In this document: piece after piece, positions 43,561 to 54,690 of the stretch
How positions within the stretch are numbered: position 1 is the first letter of the stretch
How the letters are laid out: the number at the start of each line of letters is the position of its first letter
NCBI GenBank assembly: GCA_036365145.1
Contig: JAEOAD010002183.1
Span: forward strand, 620,001-684,000
DNA from: Orientallactaga sibirica
Lineage: Eukaryota > Chordata > Mammalia > Rodentia > Dipodidae
Length of the DNA: 64,000 nucleotides
Direction: 5' to 3'
Notes under the pieces: generated by a model
The model's database searches: none
Seen by the model: the letters and a program-made list of their open reading frames with translations, nothing else
Told to the model about the DNA's origin: nothing
Position numbers and translations under genes: made by a program

Positions 43561-43839
43561 CAATAGCATCATCCTCAAAAGAAAGCCTTCACCCCATAGC
43601 CATACCATGTCAAGTTCCCATCATACACCTCCTGCCTGCAGGAAATCTTAATGTCTCTACATATTTGCCAATTAGGGCTATTTTTTTATAAGTGTGTTCT
43701 TTGTGGCTTCTTTACTATAACACAATGTTTTTGAAGTTGATTCATGTTGTACCATGTATCAGTGTCCTTTATTTCTGAATAATGCTACCATATATGAACT
43801 ACATAATGTTTATTCATTTATTTATTTATTTATTTTATT

Positions 43840-43977
43840 CTTTTTTATTTTTATTTTTTTGGTTTTTCAAGGTAGGGTCTCGCTCTAATACAGGCTGACC
43901 TGGAATTCACTATGTAGTCTCAGGGTGGCCTCAAACTCACGGTGATCCCCCTACCTCTGCCTCCTGAGTGCTGGGAT
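43840..43977 (-). mobile_element. B1 SINE, 5'-truncated
   Basis: Antisense with (TTTA)n and T-rich tail (43800-43860); stops at GAGTGCTGGGATT, so the 5' end of B1 is missing. Confidence 0.92.
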
Positions 43978-44467
43978 TTTTATTCTTATTAGCACACATA
44001 ATTTAAACAAAACAGTGGGTTTCATCATGACATTTACAAACATGTATACAATGTCCTCTAATCCCATCATACCCCTTTCACTTTCTCTTGTCCCACTTTC
44101 CACTCCTGCGGGATCTTCTTTCTCAATAGGTCTCATTACACTTTCATGTCTTCTTATTAATGTAGGTCCAACAGGTGAGAGAGTACAGTGGTATTTGTCT
44201 TTCTGCATCTGACTGATTTTGCTTAATATGATCATCTCCATTTTCTTGCAAATGATATAATTTTGTTCTTTTGGGTTAAATAAAACTTCATTGTACACAT
44301 AATATGTCACATTTTCTTAGTTCATTTATCCACTAATAGTTACTTTCTGTAACTTGGCTATTGTGAATAATATAATGCATTGAACATGGGTATGTCAATG
44401 TCTTTGTTGTATGCTCTCTTTGAAGAGTTGCATAGCAGGGTTATCTAATAGTTATATTTTTAATTTT

Positions 44468-44617
44468 GGTTTTTTGGTTTTTTGAAGTAGGGTCTCACAC
44501 TAGCCCCAACTGTCCTGGAATTCACTATGAACTCTTAGGCTGGCCTCAAACTCACAGTAATCCTCCTACCTCTACCTCCCAAGTGCTGGGATAGAGGTAT
44601 GCACCACCACACCTGGC
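44468..44617 (-). mobile_element. B1 SINE with 14-bp target duplication
   Basis: ATATTTTTAATTTT at 44454-44467 and 44618-44631 flank an antisense B1, inside LINE-1. Confidence 0.96.
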
Positions 44618-44834
44618 ATATTTTTAATTTTTGAGGAATTGATTTCCAAAGTGGCTGAGCTAATTTTTATCCCAAGAACATAAGTACATAAGGGTCTCTC
44701 AAGCCCCACATTCTAACCAGCATTTGTTGATTATTTTCTTATTGACAACCATTCTAATTGGATTGAGATGGAATCTAATTTTAATTTGCATTTCTTTTAG
44801 GGTTAAACGTGTTGGGAAATTTTCATGAATTTTT

Positions 44835-45421
44835 AAAAAAATATTTTTGTTTATTTGCAAGGTGAGAGAGGGAGAGGAAGTATGGACATGCCAGGGCCTC
44901 TTGACACTGAAAACAAACTCCAGATGCATGCCCCATGTGGTAGTTTGAATATATGTCCCCCAATATATTCAGTGTTTTACTAGTTAAAGTTTGCATCTGC
45001 AATCACCTTGCTAGAGGCAATGTCACTGGGGGCTGGTCTTAAGGTTTGGTTTGAGATTCCATTGTAAAGATATGCAAATGTGCCTAGCAGGAGTTCCCGA
45101 AGTGTGCTGTGTGACCTTTTGGCTGTAGTTTTTTTGCTCTGTGTGCTGTGGTGGCTGGTTGGTTTTCTCTCTTTCTGTTTGGCCCTGTAAAGAGCAGGCT
45201 GCTTCTCCTGACTTTATGGAACTTCCCCTGGATCTGTAAGCTTCAATAAATAATATCCCTTCCTCCATAACTGTGCCCGGTCTGGAAGTTCATCTCAGCG
45301 AACCTGAAGCTGTCTGCTACACCCCACCTTGTGCATCTGTATTTACATGGGTACTGGGGAACTGAATTCAGGTCCTTAGGCATTGCAGGCAAGTGCCTTA
45401 ACCACTGAGCCATTTCTCCAG
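44835..45421 (-). mobile_element. B2-like SINE split by an LTR
   Basis: 44835-44935 is the tail half (TGCAAGGTGAGAGAGGGAGA to CAGATGCATGCCCCA); 45327-45421 is the head half (CCTTGTGCATCTGTATTTAC to GAGCCATTTCTCCAGC). Removing the LTR and one CCCCA restores a continuous SINE order. Confidence 0.95.
44936..45321 (+). mobile_element. Solo LTR, MaLR-type (family B), 386 bp
   Basis: TGTGGTAGTTTGAATATATG to CTGTCTGCTACA, flanked by CCCCA at 44931-44935 and 45322-45326, a perfect 5-bp target duplication as expected for MaLR/ERVL. Poly-A region AATAAATAATATCCC. The 81-aa frame is not a gene. Confidence 0.95.
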
Positions 45422-45487
45422 CTATTTATGGATTTTTTTTGCTACTTGTTTCTTTTTTTTTAAAGAAATGTCTATTCAATTAGTTTC

Positions 45488-45693
45488 TCTTAAAAATTAA
45501 TTTATTTATTTGAGAGAGAGAGAGAGGCAGATAGAGAGAGAGAGAATGGGCGGTGCCAAGGCTTCTAGCCAATGCAACCAAACTCTAGATGCATAAACCA
45601 CCTTGTGAAACTGGCTTACGTGGGTACTAGGGAATCAAACCTGGGTTCTTACACTTCACAAGCACTTTAAATGCTAAGCTATCTTTCCAGCCC
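45488..45693 (-). mobile_element. B2-like SINE
   Basis: Antisense, common subtype, from an AATTAATTTATTTATTTGAG tail to GCTATCTTTCCAGCCCC. A second SINE follows directly. Confidence 0.94.
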
Positions 45694-45695
45694 CT

Positions 45696-45726
45696 GCATG
45701 TTTTTTAGAGAGAGCAAGAGAGAGAG

Positions 45727-45763
<37 letters not shown>

Positions 45764-45944
45764 GAAGTGCCAGGGTCTCAGCCACTGTAATCAAACTCCA
45801 GATGCTTGAACCACCTAGTGGGCATGTGTGACCTTGCACTTGCCTCACCTTTGTGTGTCTACCTTATGTGGTATCTGGAGAGTCAAACATGGGTCCTTAG
45901 GCTTCTCAGGCAACGCCTTAACTGCTAAGCCATCTCTCCAGCTC
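45696..45944 (-). mobile_element. B2-like SINE, long subtype
   Basis: Has an expanded (GA)n (45730-45762) and the extra body segment (AGTGGGCATGTGTGACCTTGC). Ends AAGCCATCTCTCCAGC. Confidence 0.92.
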
Positions 45945-45984
45945 CCCTCCATTGTTTTTGTTCAGTTATTTGCCCTTTGGTATT

Positions 45985-47250
45985 TTTAAAACTTTTTTTC
46001 TGAGTATATATATATTTTTTTAACTTCCACAATTATAAACCATGATAATTCCCTCTCCTCCTTGACTTGCCCATTCACAAATTCACTCTCCATCATATCC
46101 CTACCTCTCTCAATCTTATTTTGATGTCGTCATATTTTCCTCCTCTTATGATGGTCTTGTGAAGGTGGTGCTAGGCACTCTGAGTTTATGGATATTGAAT
46201 ACAGCTTGTGTCTGATCTATTGCATTGTAAGCAGCCATATCCTTTCTTTGACTCTGACATTCTTTCTGCACCTCTTCGGCAATAGACCCTGAGCCTTGGA
46301 AGGTGTGATAGAGATGTTTCACTGCTGAATACTTCTCTGTCATTTTTTCTCGGCACTATGCTGCCTATTGGGTCATCCCAGTAGTCACCAACATCTGAAA
46401 AGAAAAGTTTCTCTAACCAAAAGTGAGAGTAGCATTAATATATAGGTATGAACATTAAGAAAAGTGCTTCTGGTGAGCATAATATATATGCACTTAGCCA
46501 GACAAGAGCAGGTGTTACACTCTTAGGGCCCATAACCTCCCTGCCATAGTCTTTAGATTAGGTTTCCAGTCTCAGACACGTATTTCTTCCCATGGAGTGG
46601 GCTTCCAGTCCAACTAGAGGGCGGTTGTTTTACCCCATAACAGACATGCCACTATTGTACACATTTGGTCATTTGGCCTGGCTGGCAGTTTCCACTATTT
46701 TAACCACTGATGACTTCTCTCTCCTATAGGGCTGCATGTTGTGCAGCTTTTTCCAGCTTTCTGTCAGCTGGTCTACAAGGAGGAAGTTTTCAGCTCAACT
46801 CCAGCTTGGTTTCTCAGTGACCTTGGAGCCAAAGCGTGTGGAGTCTTCAGCAATAGGGTCTTACCATCTAATTCTAGTGGGAAACCAAGAGCATTGGCAA
46901 TGGCCTGTGATGTATGGGGACATCGGGGGTCTGCCTGGCCAAGAACTCACTAGAAGGTATCCCATCCCTGGCACTGAAATTATTCTAGTAACAGTCTATG
47001 GTTTCTGGGTGTGCTATTATCCAAAAAAGTAGGTTTCTATATGACTTATTCATACCCTTTTAGGTTTTGATTATCCCTCCTCCAACTTTCTTTTACTCAA
47101 TCTCTTCCCCTGACCTCACTTAGGCCATTTCACCCCATGTAATCTGTTCATCTACTTAAATATATGGAATACCATCTAATAAAGTCCTCCTCTCTCCTCC
47201 CTCCCTTATATTCCTTTAGCCTGTTTTTGTTGTGGAATGTTCTCATTTCT
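45985..47250 (-). mobile_element. LINE-1 3' UTR (type B), longest copy
   Basis: Covers the same text as 42417-43131 and extends it by about 500 bp (TCTGTCAGCTGGTCTACAAG, GTCTGCCTGGCCAAGAACTC). It reaches ORF1 C-terminal sequence at about 47220 with no ORF2 between. Frames at 46736 are antisense and incidental. Confidence 0.75.
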
Positions 47251-47294
47251 TCATCAATTTGGATGGATATCTTTGCTGGATAAAGTAATCTTGG

Positions 47295-47488
47295 GGCTGG
47301 AGAGACGGCTTAGCAGTTAAAGTGCTTATCTGCAAAGCCAAAGGAGTGAGGTTTGATTCCCCAGGACCCATGTAAGCCATATGCACAAGGGGGTCCATGC
47401 ATCTGGAGTTCATTTGCAATGGCTGGTGGCCCTGGCACACCCATCCTCTATGTGCCTCTCTGTATTGCTCAAATAAATTAATAATTAA
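47295..47488 (+). mobile_element. B2-like SINE with 13-bp target duplication
   Basis: Sense, GGCTGGAGAGACGGCTTAGC to an ATTAATAATTAAA tail. AAAGTAATCTTGG flanks it at 47282-47294 and 47489-47501. Inserted near the 3' end of LINE-1 ORF1. Confidence 0.97.
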
Positions 47489-48134
47489 AAAGTAATCTTG
47501 GTTGACAGATGTTATCATTCAGAACTTGGATTACATCATTCCAAACCCTTGTGGCTTTTAAAGTTTGTGTTGAGTAATCTGGTGTAATCCTAATGGGCTT
47601 GCCTTTACAATTACTTGCTTTTGCTCTCTAACTGCTTTCAATATTTTCTTTGGTTTTCATGTTTGTAGTTTAATTATCATATGGCTAGGAAAGGTTCTTT
47701 CTAGATTTTGTCTGTTTGGTTCTAAAAGTTTCCTATCTGCATTGACATCTCTTTCCCAATTTGGGGGAAATTTTCTTCTATGATTTTGTTGAAAACCTGT
47801 ACTATGCCTTTGGAGTGAAATTCTTCTCTTTCCATTATACCCTGAATTCTTATGTCTGATCTTTTCATAGTTTCCTAAATATCTTGGAATTCCCATTTAT
47901 CCCTGTCTATTAATTTGTCTTTCTCTTTGTTGGACTGTATTAGATCTGCCACCTGGTCTTCTAGCTTAGATATTCTGTCCTCATCTTCATTCATTCTATT
48001 GGTGAGACTTTCTACAGAGGTTTTTTATTTGACTTACTATGTTTTTCATTTCTAGTATTTCTGATTGGTTTTTCTTCAGTATTTCTATTTCTGTACTCAT
48101 TTCTTCTATTGACCTCCTTATTTTATTAAGTTGG

Positions 48135-48486
48135 TGTAGCAGACAGCTTCAGGTTCACTGAGATGAACTTCCAGACCAGGCACAGTTATGAAGGAAGGGA
48201 TTTATTGAAGCTTACAGATCCAGGGGAACTTCCATAATGGCAGAAGCAGCTGGCCTGCCTTCATAGGACCAAACACAGAGAGAGAAGCCACAAGCCAAAA
48301 GCCACATAGCACAGCACACCTCAGGAACTCCAGCTAGGCACACTTTGCATATCTTTAGATTGAAATCTTAAACCCATCACCACACCTTAAGATCCACCCA
48401 GTGACATTGCCTCCAGCCAGGTGGATGCAGATGCAAACTACAAACTAATAAAACACTGAATATATTGGGAGCCATCTATTCAAACT
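48135..48486 (-). mobile_element. Solo LTR, MaLR-type (family B)
   Basis: Plus strand reads TGTAGCAGACAGCTTCAGG to CATCTATTCAAACTA, the reverse complement of the copies at 21920 and 44936. GTTGG (48130-48134) and ATTGG (48487-48491) are a decayed 5-bp duplication. Confidence 0.93.
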
Positions 48487-49211
48487 ATTGGTTTTTTGTG
48501 TTCTTTAGGAGTTTGTTTCTTCTTTGATTCCTTTGAACATAGATATAATCATTCTTCTGAGATCTGTCTCAGTCATTTCACCTAAATCAGTCTCACTGGT
48601 GGTCATTTCTGATGGATTTATAATTTTTGGTGTATTCTGTTCATTTGATTTTTTGAACTTAGCAAAGTTTTTGGCTTCCCATCAATTTCTTGTGTCTTGT
48701 CTTCCAGGTCAGAAGTTCTATCTTCCACATGAGTAACTCTGTTAGTGAGAAGTTCTAGAGAGGTTTTTATAAGATCTATTTGATTTTTGTTTTCTGGTGT
48801 GTTATTTTGCATCATGTCCATCTCTTTTTTGAGGTGTGATTTCATTTCAAGTTCTGATTTTCTTGATGCTTCCTGGAATTCATTCTTGCATTTGATCAAG
48901 TCTTAATTAAGCTTAATTAATTGGTTATTGAGATCTTCCATTTGTTGACTCACCTTCAATTCATTTATATCTCTATTGAGGGTTCTAATGTTTTCTTCAA
49001 TCAAGTTAAGCCTACTGTGAAAAGCTAAATGCTCTAAGAGACAGTTCTGTTCAATTTCATTGATACAATTGTTGGTTTTTTGATGGCTTGCCTCCAGTTC
49101 AGCAATTCTTTTGATCAGGATCTCATTGGTTGGTGTGTTTTCATTTTGGTATTGAATTTCTGCTGATTTCTCTATGATTTCCTTGGAAGCTTTTATTGTG
49201 GGACTAGGCAT

Positions 49212-50175
49212 CCTTGGTGGAGATCTCTCAGTTTTCTGACTTTCATTGGCTGGTTTGCATTGTTGTCTACCTATCTTGGGGAAACACTTTATTCTATTGA
49301 GGAGGAAGCAAGTATTTGTCCTTGTAGGAATTTCGGAGGGTGTTCTGTTTTAAATGTGAACCAGATTGGTGTACTGGTGTACAATGGGGTTATAACTACA
49401 GATGGGCAGGTTGTGGAGATTGCAGGTATATCAAAGGTAGCTCTGGCCTACCCAGTCCACTTGCATGTACTCCTCAATGCATAGGGATCATGGGTTGGAG
49501 AACCAGGAGCTAAGAAGCTGGAGAACCAGTGGCAAGAAGCCAACTTCTACAGGAGCCCATGCACCCTCTGAGTCAGGGGAATAGGGATGTGGGGACCCAG
49601 GGTCCAGTCAGGATACCAGAGCAAAAGGCCTGATTCCATATCCCACACACAGGGACCAGGCCTCCCAAAGGCAGTAGTAGGGGTGCCGGAACCAGGGAAC
49701 TGGGAGGTGGGGGGCCAACCAGGAGTTCTGACCTACTCAATCCATGCTGTGCCCGCCCTTTGGTGCGGGGTAGCCAGGAATTGGGGACCCAAGGGCACTT
49801 AAATCAGGAAGGCAGAGCAAGGGGCCTGCTTCCTCAGTAAGCTTGCAGGGCTCAAGCAGTGCCAAGCCAGCTGCAAGGGACTTACCAGGACTAGGGAACT
49901 GGGAAGAGTTAAGGAACAGGGAGATCTGGCCTCCTCATTCCACCCTGCATGTACCTTCCAGTGCAGGGAATCTGGGAATTGGGGATCCAGTGGCATTTCA
50001 GTCAGGAAGGCAGAGCAAGGGACCTGCTTCCACAGCAAACTTTCAGGATCCAAACAACCCCAAGCCAGCCGCATGGGGACTTACCTGTACTGGAGAACTG
50101 GGAGGAGCTTGGGAAAAAGGAGATCTGGCCTACTTACTCCACACCCTCCAGTACAAGGTATCTGGGAATTTGAGG
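49212..50175 (-). promoter_or_regulatory. LINE-1 5' UTR with ~190-bp monomers
   Basis: After a leader shared with 15000-15130 (GTGGTGTATAACAATGGG-like text near 49375), 49440-50175 holds about 3.5 repeats. The anchor GGAATTGGGGA-type word recurs at about 49591, 49781, 49979 and 50167 (spacing 190, 198, 190), with GCAGAGCAAGGGRCCTGCTTCC in each. By analogy with mouse LINE-1 monomers this would be the promoter. The 142-aa plus frame is incidental. Confidence 0.7.
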
Positions 50176-51337
50176 CTTGATTTTCTTGATGCTTCCTGGA
50201 ATTCATTCTTCCACTTGATTATGTCTTTGTTAAACTTAATCAGTTTGTTATTGAGATCTTCTATTTGCTGATTCACCTTCAATTCATTTATCTCTCTTTT
50301 GAGGTCTCTTCAATTAAACCTAGTGACAAAGGCTATGTTCATTTCTTTTTTGGTGATTGTGGGTTCTTTGATGATTTGTTTCCAGTTCTGCTTGGTTAGG
50401 GACTTATACTTTATTGTGCTTTCATTTGGGGATTCAATTTCTGTTGTTTCCTCTGTTTTCATTGGAGGCTTCCATTGTAGGACTAGGCAACTTGTTGGAA
50501 ATCTCTCAGGTTTTTGTCTTTTTGTTTTGTTTTGTTTTCGCATTGGGGTCTACCTATCTGTGGGTAAAAGTTTTATTTTACTAAGGTAGAAGTAAGTGTT
50601 TGCTCTTGTAGGATCTTCAGTCAGTGTTACAGTTTTAGGTTTGGACCAGACTGGAATAGTATGGGGTTATAACTGCAGATGAATGTTCAGGTTGTGGAGG
50701 TTGCAAGTGTGCCAGTATCTCTGTTCTGCTGACTGATAGAAGAGCTGGTTTGTAGAGCTCCTTTTGAGGTCCAGAATCTCTTCATTCTCGGATCACAGCT
50801 GTACCTTGCCTGTGGGGCTCAGGAGAAGTAGCCCTTGCCCCTACCCCCCCTCCCATCTTGTACCCCAGCTGAGCAAGTTGTGAAGGTGCACTGATACCCT
50901 CTTGGCAGGAACTTGCCAGATACTTTTGTGTTCTTTCTTTGGGGCAAGAGTGAGGCACCAAGGAGTTAGGAGGGTTGCTGTTGGTAGATGAAGGCAGTGG
51001 AGAGGGTGGGAGAGAAGATTGGTGCTGGGCTCCAAGGACCAGGCCTGACTGAGGGTCATGAAGGTTGCTGGTGTTTGGGCATTGGTTTCTCAGAGGTGAC
51101 TGGGGCAGAAACACAGGAATGTGGAGGTGGCAGGAGGTGAGACTTGGCACCGATCAGTGGAGTCCAAGGCTGTGCTTCCAGTTGCCCTGTGCTTGCCTTC
51201 CCCCAGCAACCATGCTTTCTTGCTGTCTACTTGTCCCCACCCAACCGATTTCCCAGTGTCCACCTGCTTCCATTGAGTACACTTTCCTGGAGTCCACCCG
51301 CCCCCACCCCACCCCCCAGTGAGAATGCTTCTGTGGG
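50176..51337 (-). mobile_element. Second LINE-1 5' end: ORF1 part and 5' UTR
   Basis: TTGATTTTCTTGATGCTTCC, GATCTTCTATTTGCTGATTC and ACCTTCAATTCATTTATCTC repeat the ORF1 coiled-coil text of 48850-49000. Then comes a different 5' UTR (TATGGGGTTATAACTGCAGA, AGGTTGTGGAGGTTGCAAG) without 190-bp monomers. It adjoins the first copy head-to-tail. Confidence 0.7.
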
Positions 51338-52000
51338 GCTATTTTTGTTCTTTTTGAGTTATTTGAACATTCTGGATATTAATTCCTTTTCAGATAAATT
51401 ACTAGTAAAAGTTTTCTCCCATTCTGTAGGCTATCTTCACTTTGGTACTTATTTCATTTATGGTATAGAGGCTTTTTAATTTCAAGATGTCCACTTGTCA
51501 GTTCTTGCTATTGTGTTCTAAAGATTTTGGAATCCTTTTTAGAAAGAAATCACCTCTACCTTCAAGTATGTTCCTTATGTTTTCTTCTTGTTTCAAAGTT
51601 TAAGGCCTTATGTTATGAACTGATTGTTTTGAATTGATTTTTGTGGGGTGAGAGTTAAGGATCTACTTGCATTCTTCTACAGGAATATATCCAATTTTCC
51701 CACTGCCATTTGTTTTAAAGGGGCTGTCCTTTCTCCAGAATATATTTTGACACATCAAAATTCAGATGTCTAATGATGTGTGAGTTTATTTAGAGGTAGT
51801 CTATTCTATTCATTGGTTGTTGTGCTTTTGTGCAAGTACCATACTACTTTTATTGTTGTTACTCTGTAGTATAACTGGCACCAGATACTGTGATACCACT
51901 GATATCACCAGTACTGCCTTTTCTGCCTATAGAATTGCTTTGGTTATTGGCAGTCTTTTGAGCTTCCATATGAATTTTAGGATCATTTTTTTCTATTTCT

Positions 52001-52162
52001 TATTTTTCCTTTTTTTTTTTTTTTTTGAGGATAGGGTCTTACTCTGGCCCAGGCTAACCTGGAATTCACTATGTAGTCTTAGGCTGGCCTCGAACTCATG
52101 GCAATCCTCCTACCTCTGCCTCCCAAGTGCTGGGATTAAAGGCATGTGCCACCACGCCCGGC
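52001..52162 (-). mobile_element. B1 SINE with target duplication
   Basis: Antisense with T-rich tail. CATTTTTTTCTATTTCT lies at 51984-52000 and, with one extra T, at 52163-52180. A 141-aa plus frame spans LINE-1 and B1 and is not a gene. Confidence 0.96.
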
Positions 52163-52450
52163 CATTTTTTTTCTATTTCTGTGAAGAATGTCAGTGGAAT
52201 TTTGATGGGCATTACATTGAGTCTATAGATTGCTTTTGGTAATATAGCCATTTTTACCACGTTAGTTTTTCTCATCCATGAACATGGGATGTCTCCCTGT
52301 CTTTAATGTCTTCAGTATTTTAAAGCTTTCATGGTAGAGGTTTTTCACCTGGTTAGGATTATGCTTGTTTTATTTTGTTGCTGTTTATTTATTTATTTAG
52401 ACTACTGTGAATGGGACTGTTTTCCTGATTTCTTACTTAGTCACTGAGTT

Positions 52451-52617
52451 TTTTTTTTTTTTGTTGTTGTTTTTTTTTTTTTGAAGTAGGGTCTCACTCT
52501 GGTCCAGGCTGACCTGGAATTAACTATGTAGTCTCAGGGTGGCCTCAAACTCACAGCAATCCTCCTACCTCTGCCTCCCAAGTGCTGGGATTAAAGGCGT
52601 GCGCCACCACGCCCGGC
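52451..52617 (-). mobile_element. Young B1 SINE
   Basis: Antisense, keeps CpGs (GGCGTGCGCCACCACGCCCGG). ACTGAGTT stands on both sides. Confidence 0.95.
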
Positions 52618-52791
52618 TCTTTACTGAGTTATTTTTATCTGTTGGCTTTCAAATTTTATTTTTTCTGTTCAGTGTTAGAATGTTAATTTGATTCCTTTCT
52701 TATTTTATTGTTACTTTATTAACCATGTCAAATCTTCTACTTAGAGTATCTGCTTTTTTATTGCTGGTGTTGTTGCTGCTCTGATTTTCCT

Positions 52792-52879
52792 CTTTCTTTC
52801 TTTCTTTCTTTCTTCCTTCCTTCCTTCCTTCCTTCCTTTCTTTCTTTCTTTCTTTCTTTCTTCCTTTCTTTCTTTTTTT
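52792..52879. repeat. (CTTT)n(CTTC)n microsatellite
   Basis: Pure pyrimidine on the plus strand, CTTT units around a CTTC core. Likely polymorphic. Confidence 0.97.
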
Positions 52880-54280
52880 GTTACTTAGTGTCAGATATTT
52901 TGTATGAAAATTGGCAAATATAATCTGTGGCTGTATAGTTTGCTACCTTCTTCCAAAGAGAATTTATTTTGCTTCTGGGAGGCATTTAGGCTTAAGAGCT
53001 GATCATATCAAACCAGTGAAGTTTTATGTAAGTGTGAGGTGTGGTATATTTCTGGTTTATTCAAATACATTGACCTCCCAATCCTGAAAGCCCAGAGTTA
53101 TTACCAGGGTATCTCCTCCTAGCTTTGACCCTTCAGCCTTAGGCAACTGACCGTTCTGTTTTGCATTTTAGATTGTGTCATTTTCATCTTCAACATCAGG
53201 AACAACCAAAGTCATGTAATAAATATATGGCATAAAAGTTATATATATGTACATTTTTGGGTTTCTTTATTAATATTTTCTCAATCAGTAGATTTCATAT
53301 CTTTTAAAGTATTTCTTTCAATATATTTTTCTAGCTATTCTCAATTAAGATGGTTTTTCAGAAATGATCTAATGAGCCAGTTTTGGAAGCAAAAGTCTAC
53401 TCACAAATTTGTTATTATTACATTTTCTCAAGAATGTACTGAAGCAAACATTCTTACATAAGTCAACTAAAGTATAGTTTAGTATACTTCTGTAAAATGT
53501 AGCATATCCCTTAATCCATGGTCATAAGGATATAATGACCTTGGACTCAATAACTCCAATTCTGTGAAAAAATTAGAAAACATTTATTAGTGATTAATAA
53601 TTTTTTTTATTTTCAAAGATGTTTAATATAGCATTTAATAGAGAAAATTGGTTGTAAACTAAATATTCAATGATAAGGAAAATTCAATTATTGTGTTTAT
53701 AGGTTGATCAAAATCATGTATTGAAAAGTATTTAATGATAAAAATATATAGAAAATATCTAAGAAAATAATAAAATATAAATAATAAAATAATAAAATAA
53801 AATAAAAATATTTTATAAATATATTTAATTTAAATTGTCCTTTGGTGAGATACTTTTAATAAATTTTTTATGTATGCATTTTTTGCATTTTTGTATTTTT
53901 AATAGAGGTTTAAAATATATCCTAATTTTATAGCCCAGAATATAATATGTCTAGGCTCATCTTTTATCTATAGAATTATATAAGCCATTAGTTTAACACA
54001 AATTTCTCAGCAAGCTAAACGTTCTTTATATTTTGAAGACTTACTTTCTATATTTCACACCAAAAATTAAGACAAAGATGTTTGCAGGAAACCCTGTAGG
54101 AGATCACTTGAGAAATCATACGAGCTATCTTCATTCTGTTCCATGGAGCTATTGGTTGTATGACTCTAGTTGCCTTTTTGAGAGTTCACAAAGGTTACCC
54201 ACCATGCAGATTTTGTGGTCTTTGGACTCATTGATTGAAAAAAAAAAAAACCCTAATTTTTATTTTGGGATAAAGATATA
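52880..54280. other. Unassigned, AT-rich; old LINE-1 traces
   Basis: 53600-53790 may be the sense strand of an ancient L1M (AAATATTCAATGATAAGG recalls that family). 53755-53830 is almost pure A and T. No coding signal; the frame at 54033 (82 aa) is unsupported. Confidence 0.35.
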
Positions 54281-54340
54281 ACTCAGTGGTTGAGGACTTG
54301 TTTAGTATGTAGAAGCCCTGGGCTTAACGCCTAGTATTAT
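54281..54340 (+). mobile_element. ID-like SINE fragment
   Basis: AAAGATATAACTCAGTGGTTG, AGGACTTGTTTAGTATG and AGCCCTGGGCTTAACGCC follow the tRNA-Ala-like ID head. Confidence 0.55.
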
Positions 54341-54450
54341 TATTTTTAATGTGTTAGTTTATTTTTATTAACATGCATAAATTAATGAAGCTCAGTGTGA
54401 TACACTCACACATACATGTAGCATGTACCAACCAAATCCATCCTCCCTTT

Positions 54451-54677
54451 TAAAATATATTTTATTCATTTATTTATTTGAGAGAGAGAAAGGGGTAGAG
54501 ACAGAGTAAGAGAGGGAGAGAGAGAGAGAGGGCATGCTAGGGCCTTCAGCCACTGCAAACGAACTCCAGATACATGTGTCCCCTTGTGCATCTGGCTTAC
54601 GTGGGTCCTGGGGAATTGAACCAGGGTCCTTTGGCTTTGCAGGCAAATGCCTTAACTGCTAAGCCATCTCCCCAGCC
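54451..54677 (-). mobile_element. B2-like SINE with target duplication
   Basis: CCATCCTCCCTTT at 54438-54450 and CCATCCTCCATTT at 54678-54690 bracket a full antisense SINE. Confidence 0.96.
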
Positions 54678-54690
54678 CCATCCTCCATTT

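Larger units (their letters stand above)
42320..43800 (-). mobile_element. Ancient LINE-1 (L1M-like) carrying two insertions
   Basis: Pieces at 42320-42416, 43132-43194 and 43561-43800 join into one antisense L1M text (CATTTAAAGTGCAAAATC, CCATTACCACAATCAGTTTT, CTTCACCCCATAGCCATACC, TTCATGTTGTACCATGTATC). Interruptions: a type B LINE-1 3' end and a MaLR LTR. Confidence 0.7.
43978..45985 (-). mobile_element. LINE-1 3' region, host to several insertions
   Basis: Antisense LINE-1 3'-end text: TTTGTCTTTCTGCATCTGAC, TTGCTTAATATGATCATCTC, TTGGCTATTGTGAATAATAT, AATTGATTTCCAAAGTGGCT, AAGAAATGTCTATTCAATTAG. B1 and three SINEs interrupt it. It probably continues at 51338 after a 5.3-kb insertion. Confidence 0.75.
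47221..49211 (-). pseudogene. LINE-1 ORF1, nearly complete, broken
   Basis: N-terminal part 49211-48618 reads MPSPTIKASKEIIEKSAEIQ and is rich in heptad-like E, L, K and N: the ORF1p coiled coil. One in-frame TAA at about 48903 interrupts it. 48134-47502 matches the RRM and C-terminal part (frame-shifted near GFQQNHRRKFPPNWERD, compare FNKIIAENFP). The C-terminal end near 47270 gives DYFIQQRYPSKLMKK. An LTR (48135) and a SINE (47295) disrupt it. Confidence 0.85.
51338..52791 (-). pseudogene. LINE-1 ORF2 C-terminal part, broken
   Basis: Antisense ORF2: CATTCTGTAGGCTATCTTCA, TTTTTAATTTCAAGATGTCC, TGGAATTTTGATGGGCATTA, CATGAACATGGGATGTCTCC. Two B1s interrupt it. It lines up as the continuation of the LINE-1 at 43978-45985. 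Confidence 0.75.

Noticed and set aside
49843..50271. Open frame of 142 aa on the plus strand
   Set aside because: Antisense translation of LINE-1 5' UTR monomers; the repeated peptide pattern comes from the DNA repeat.
51817..52242. Open frame of 141 aa
   Set aside because: Antisense LINE-1 ORF2 fused to antisense B1 by chance.
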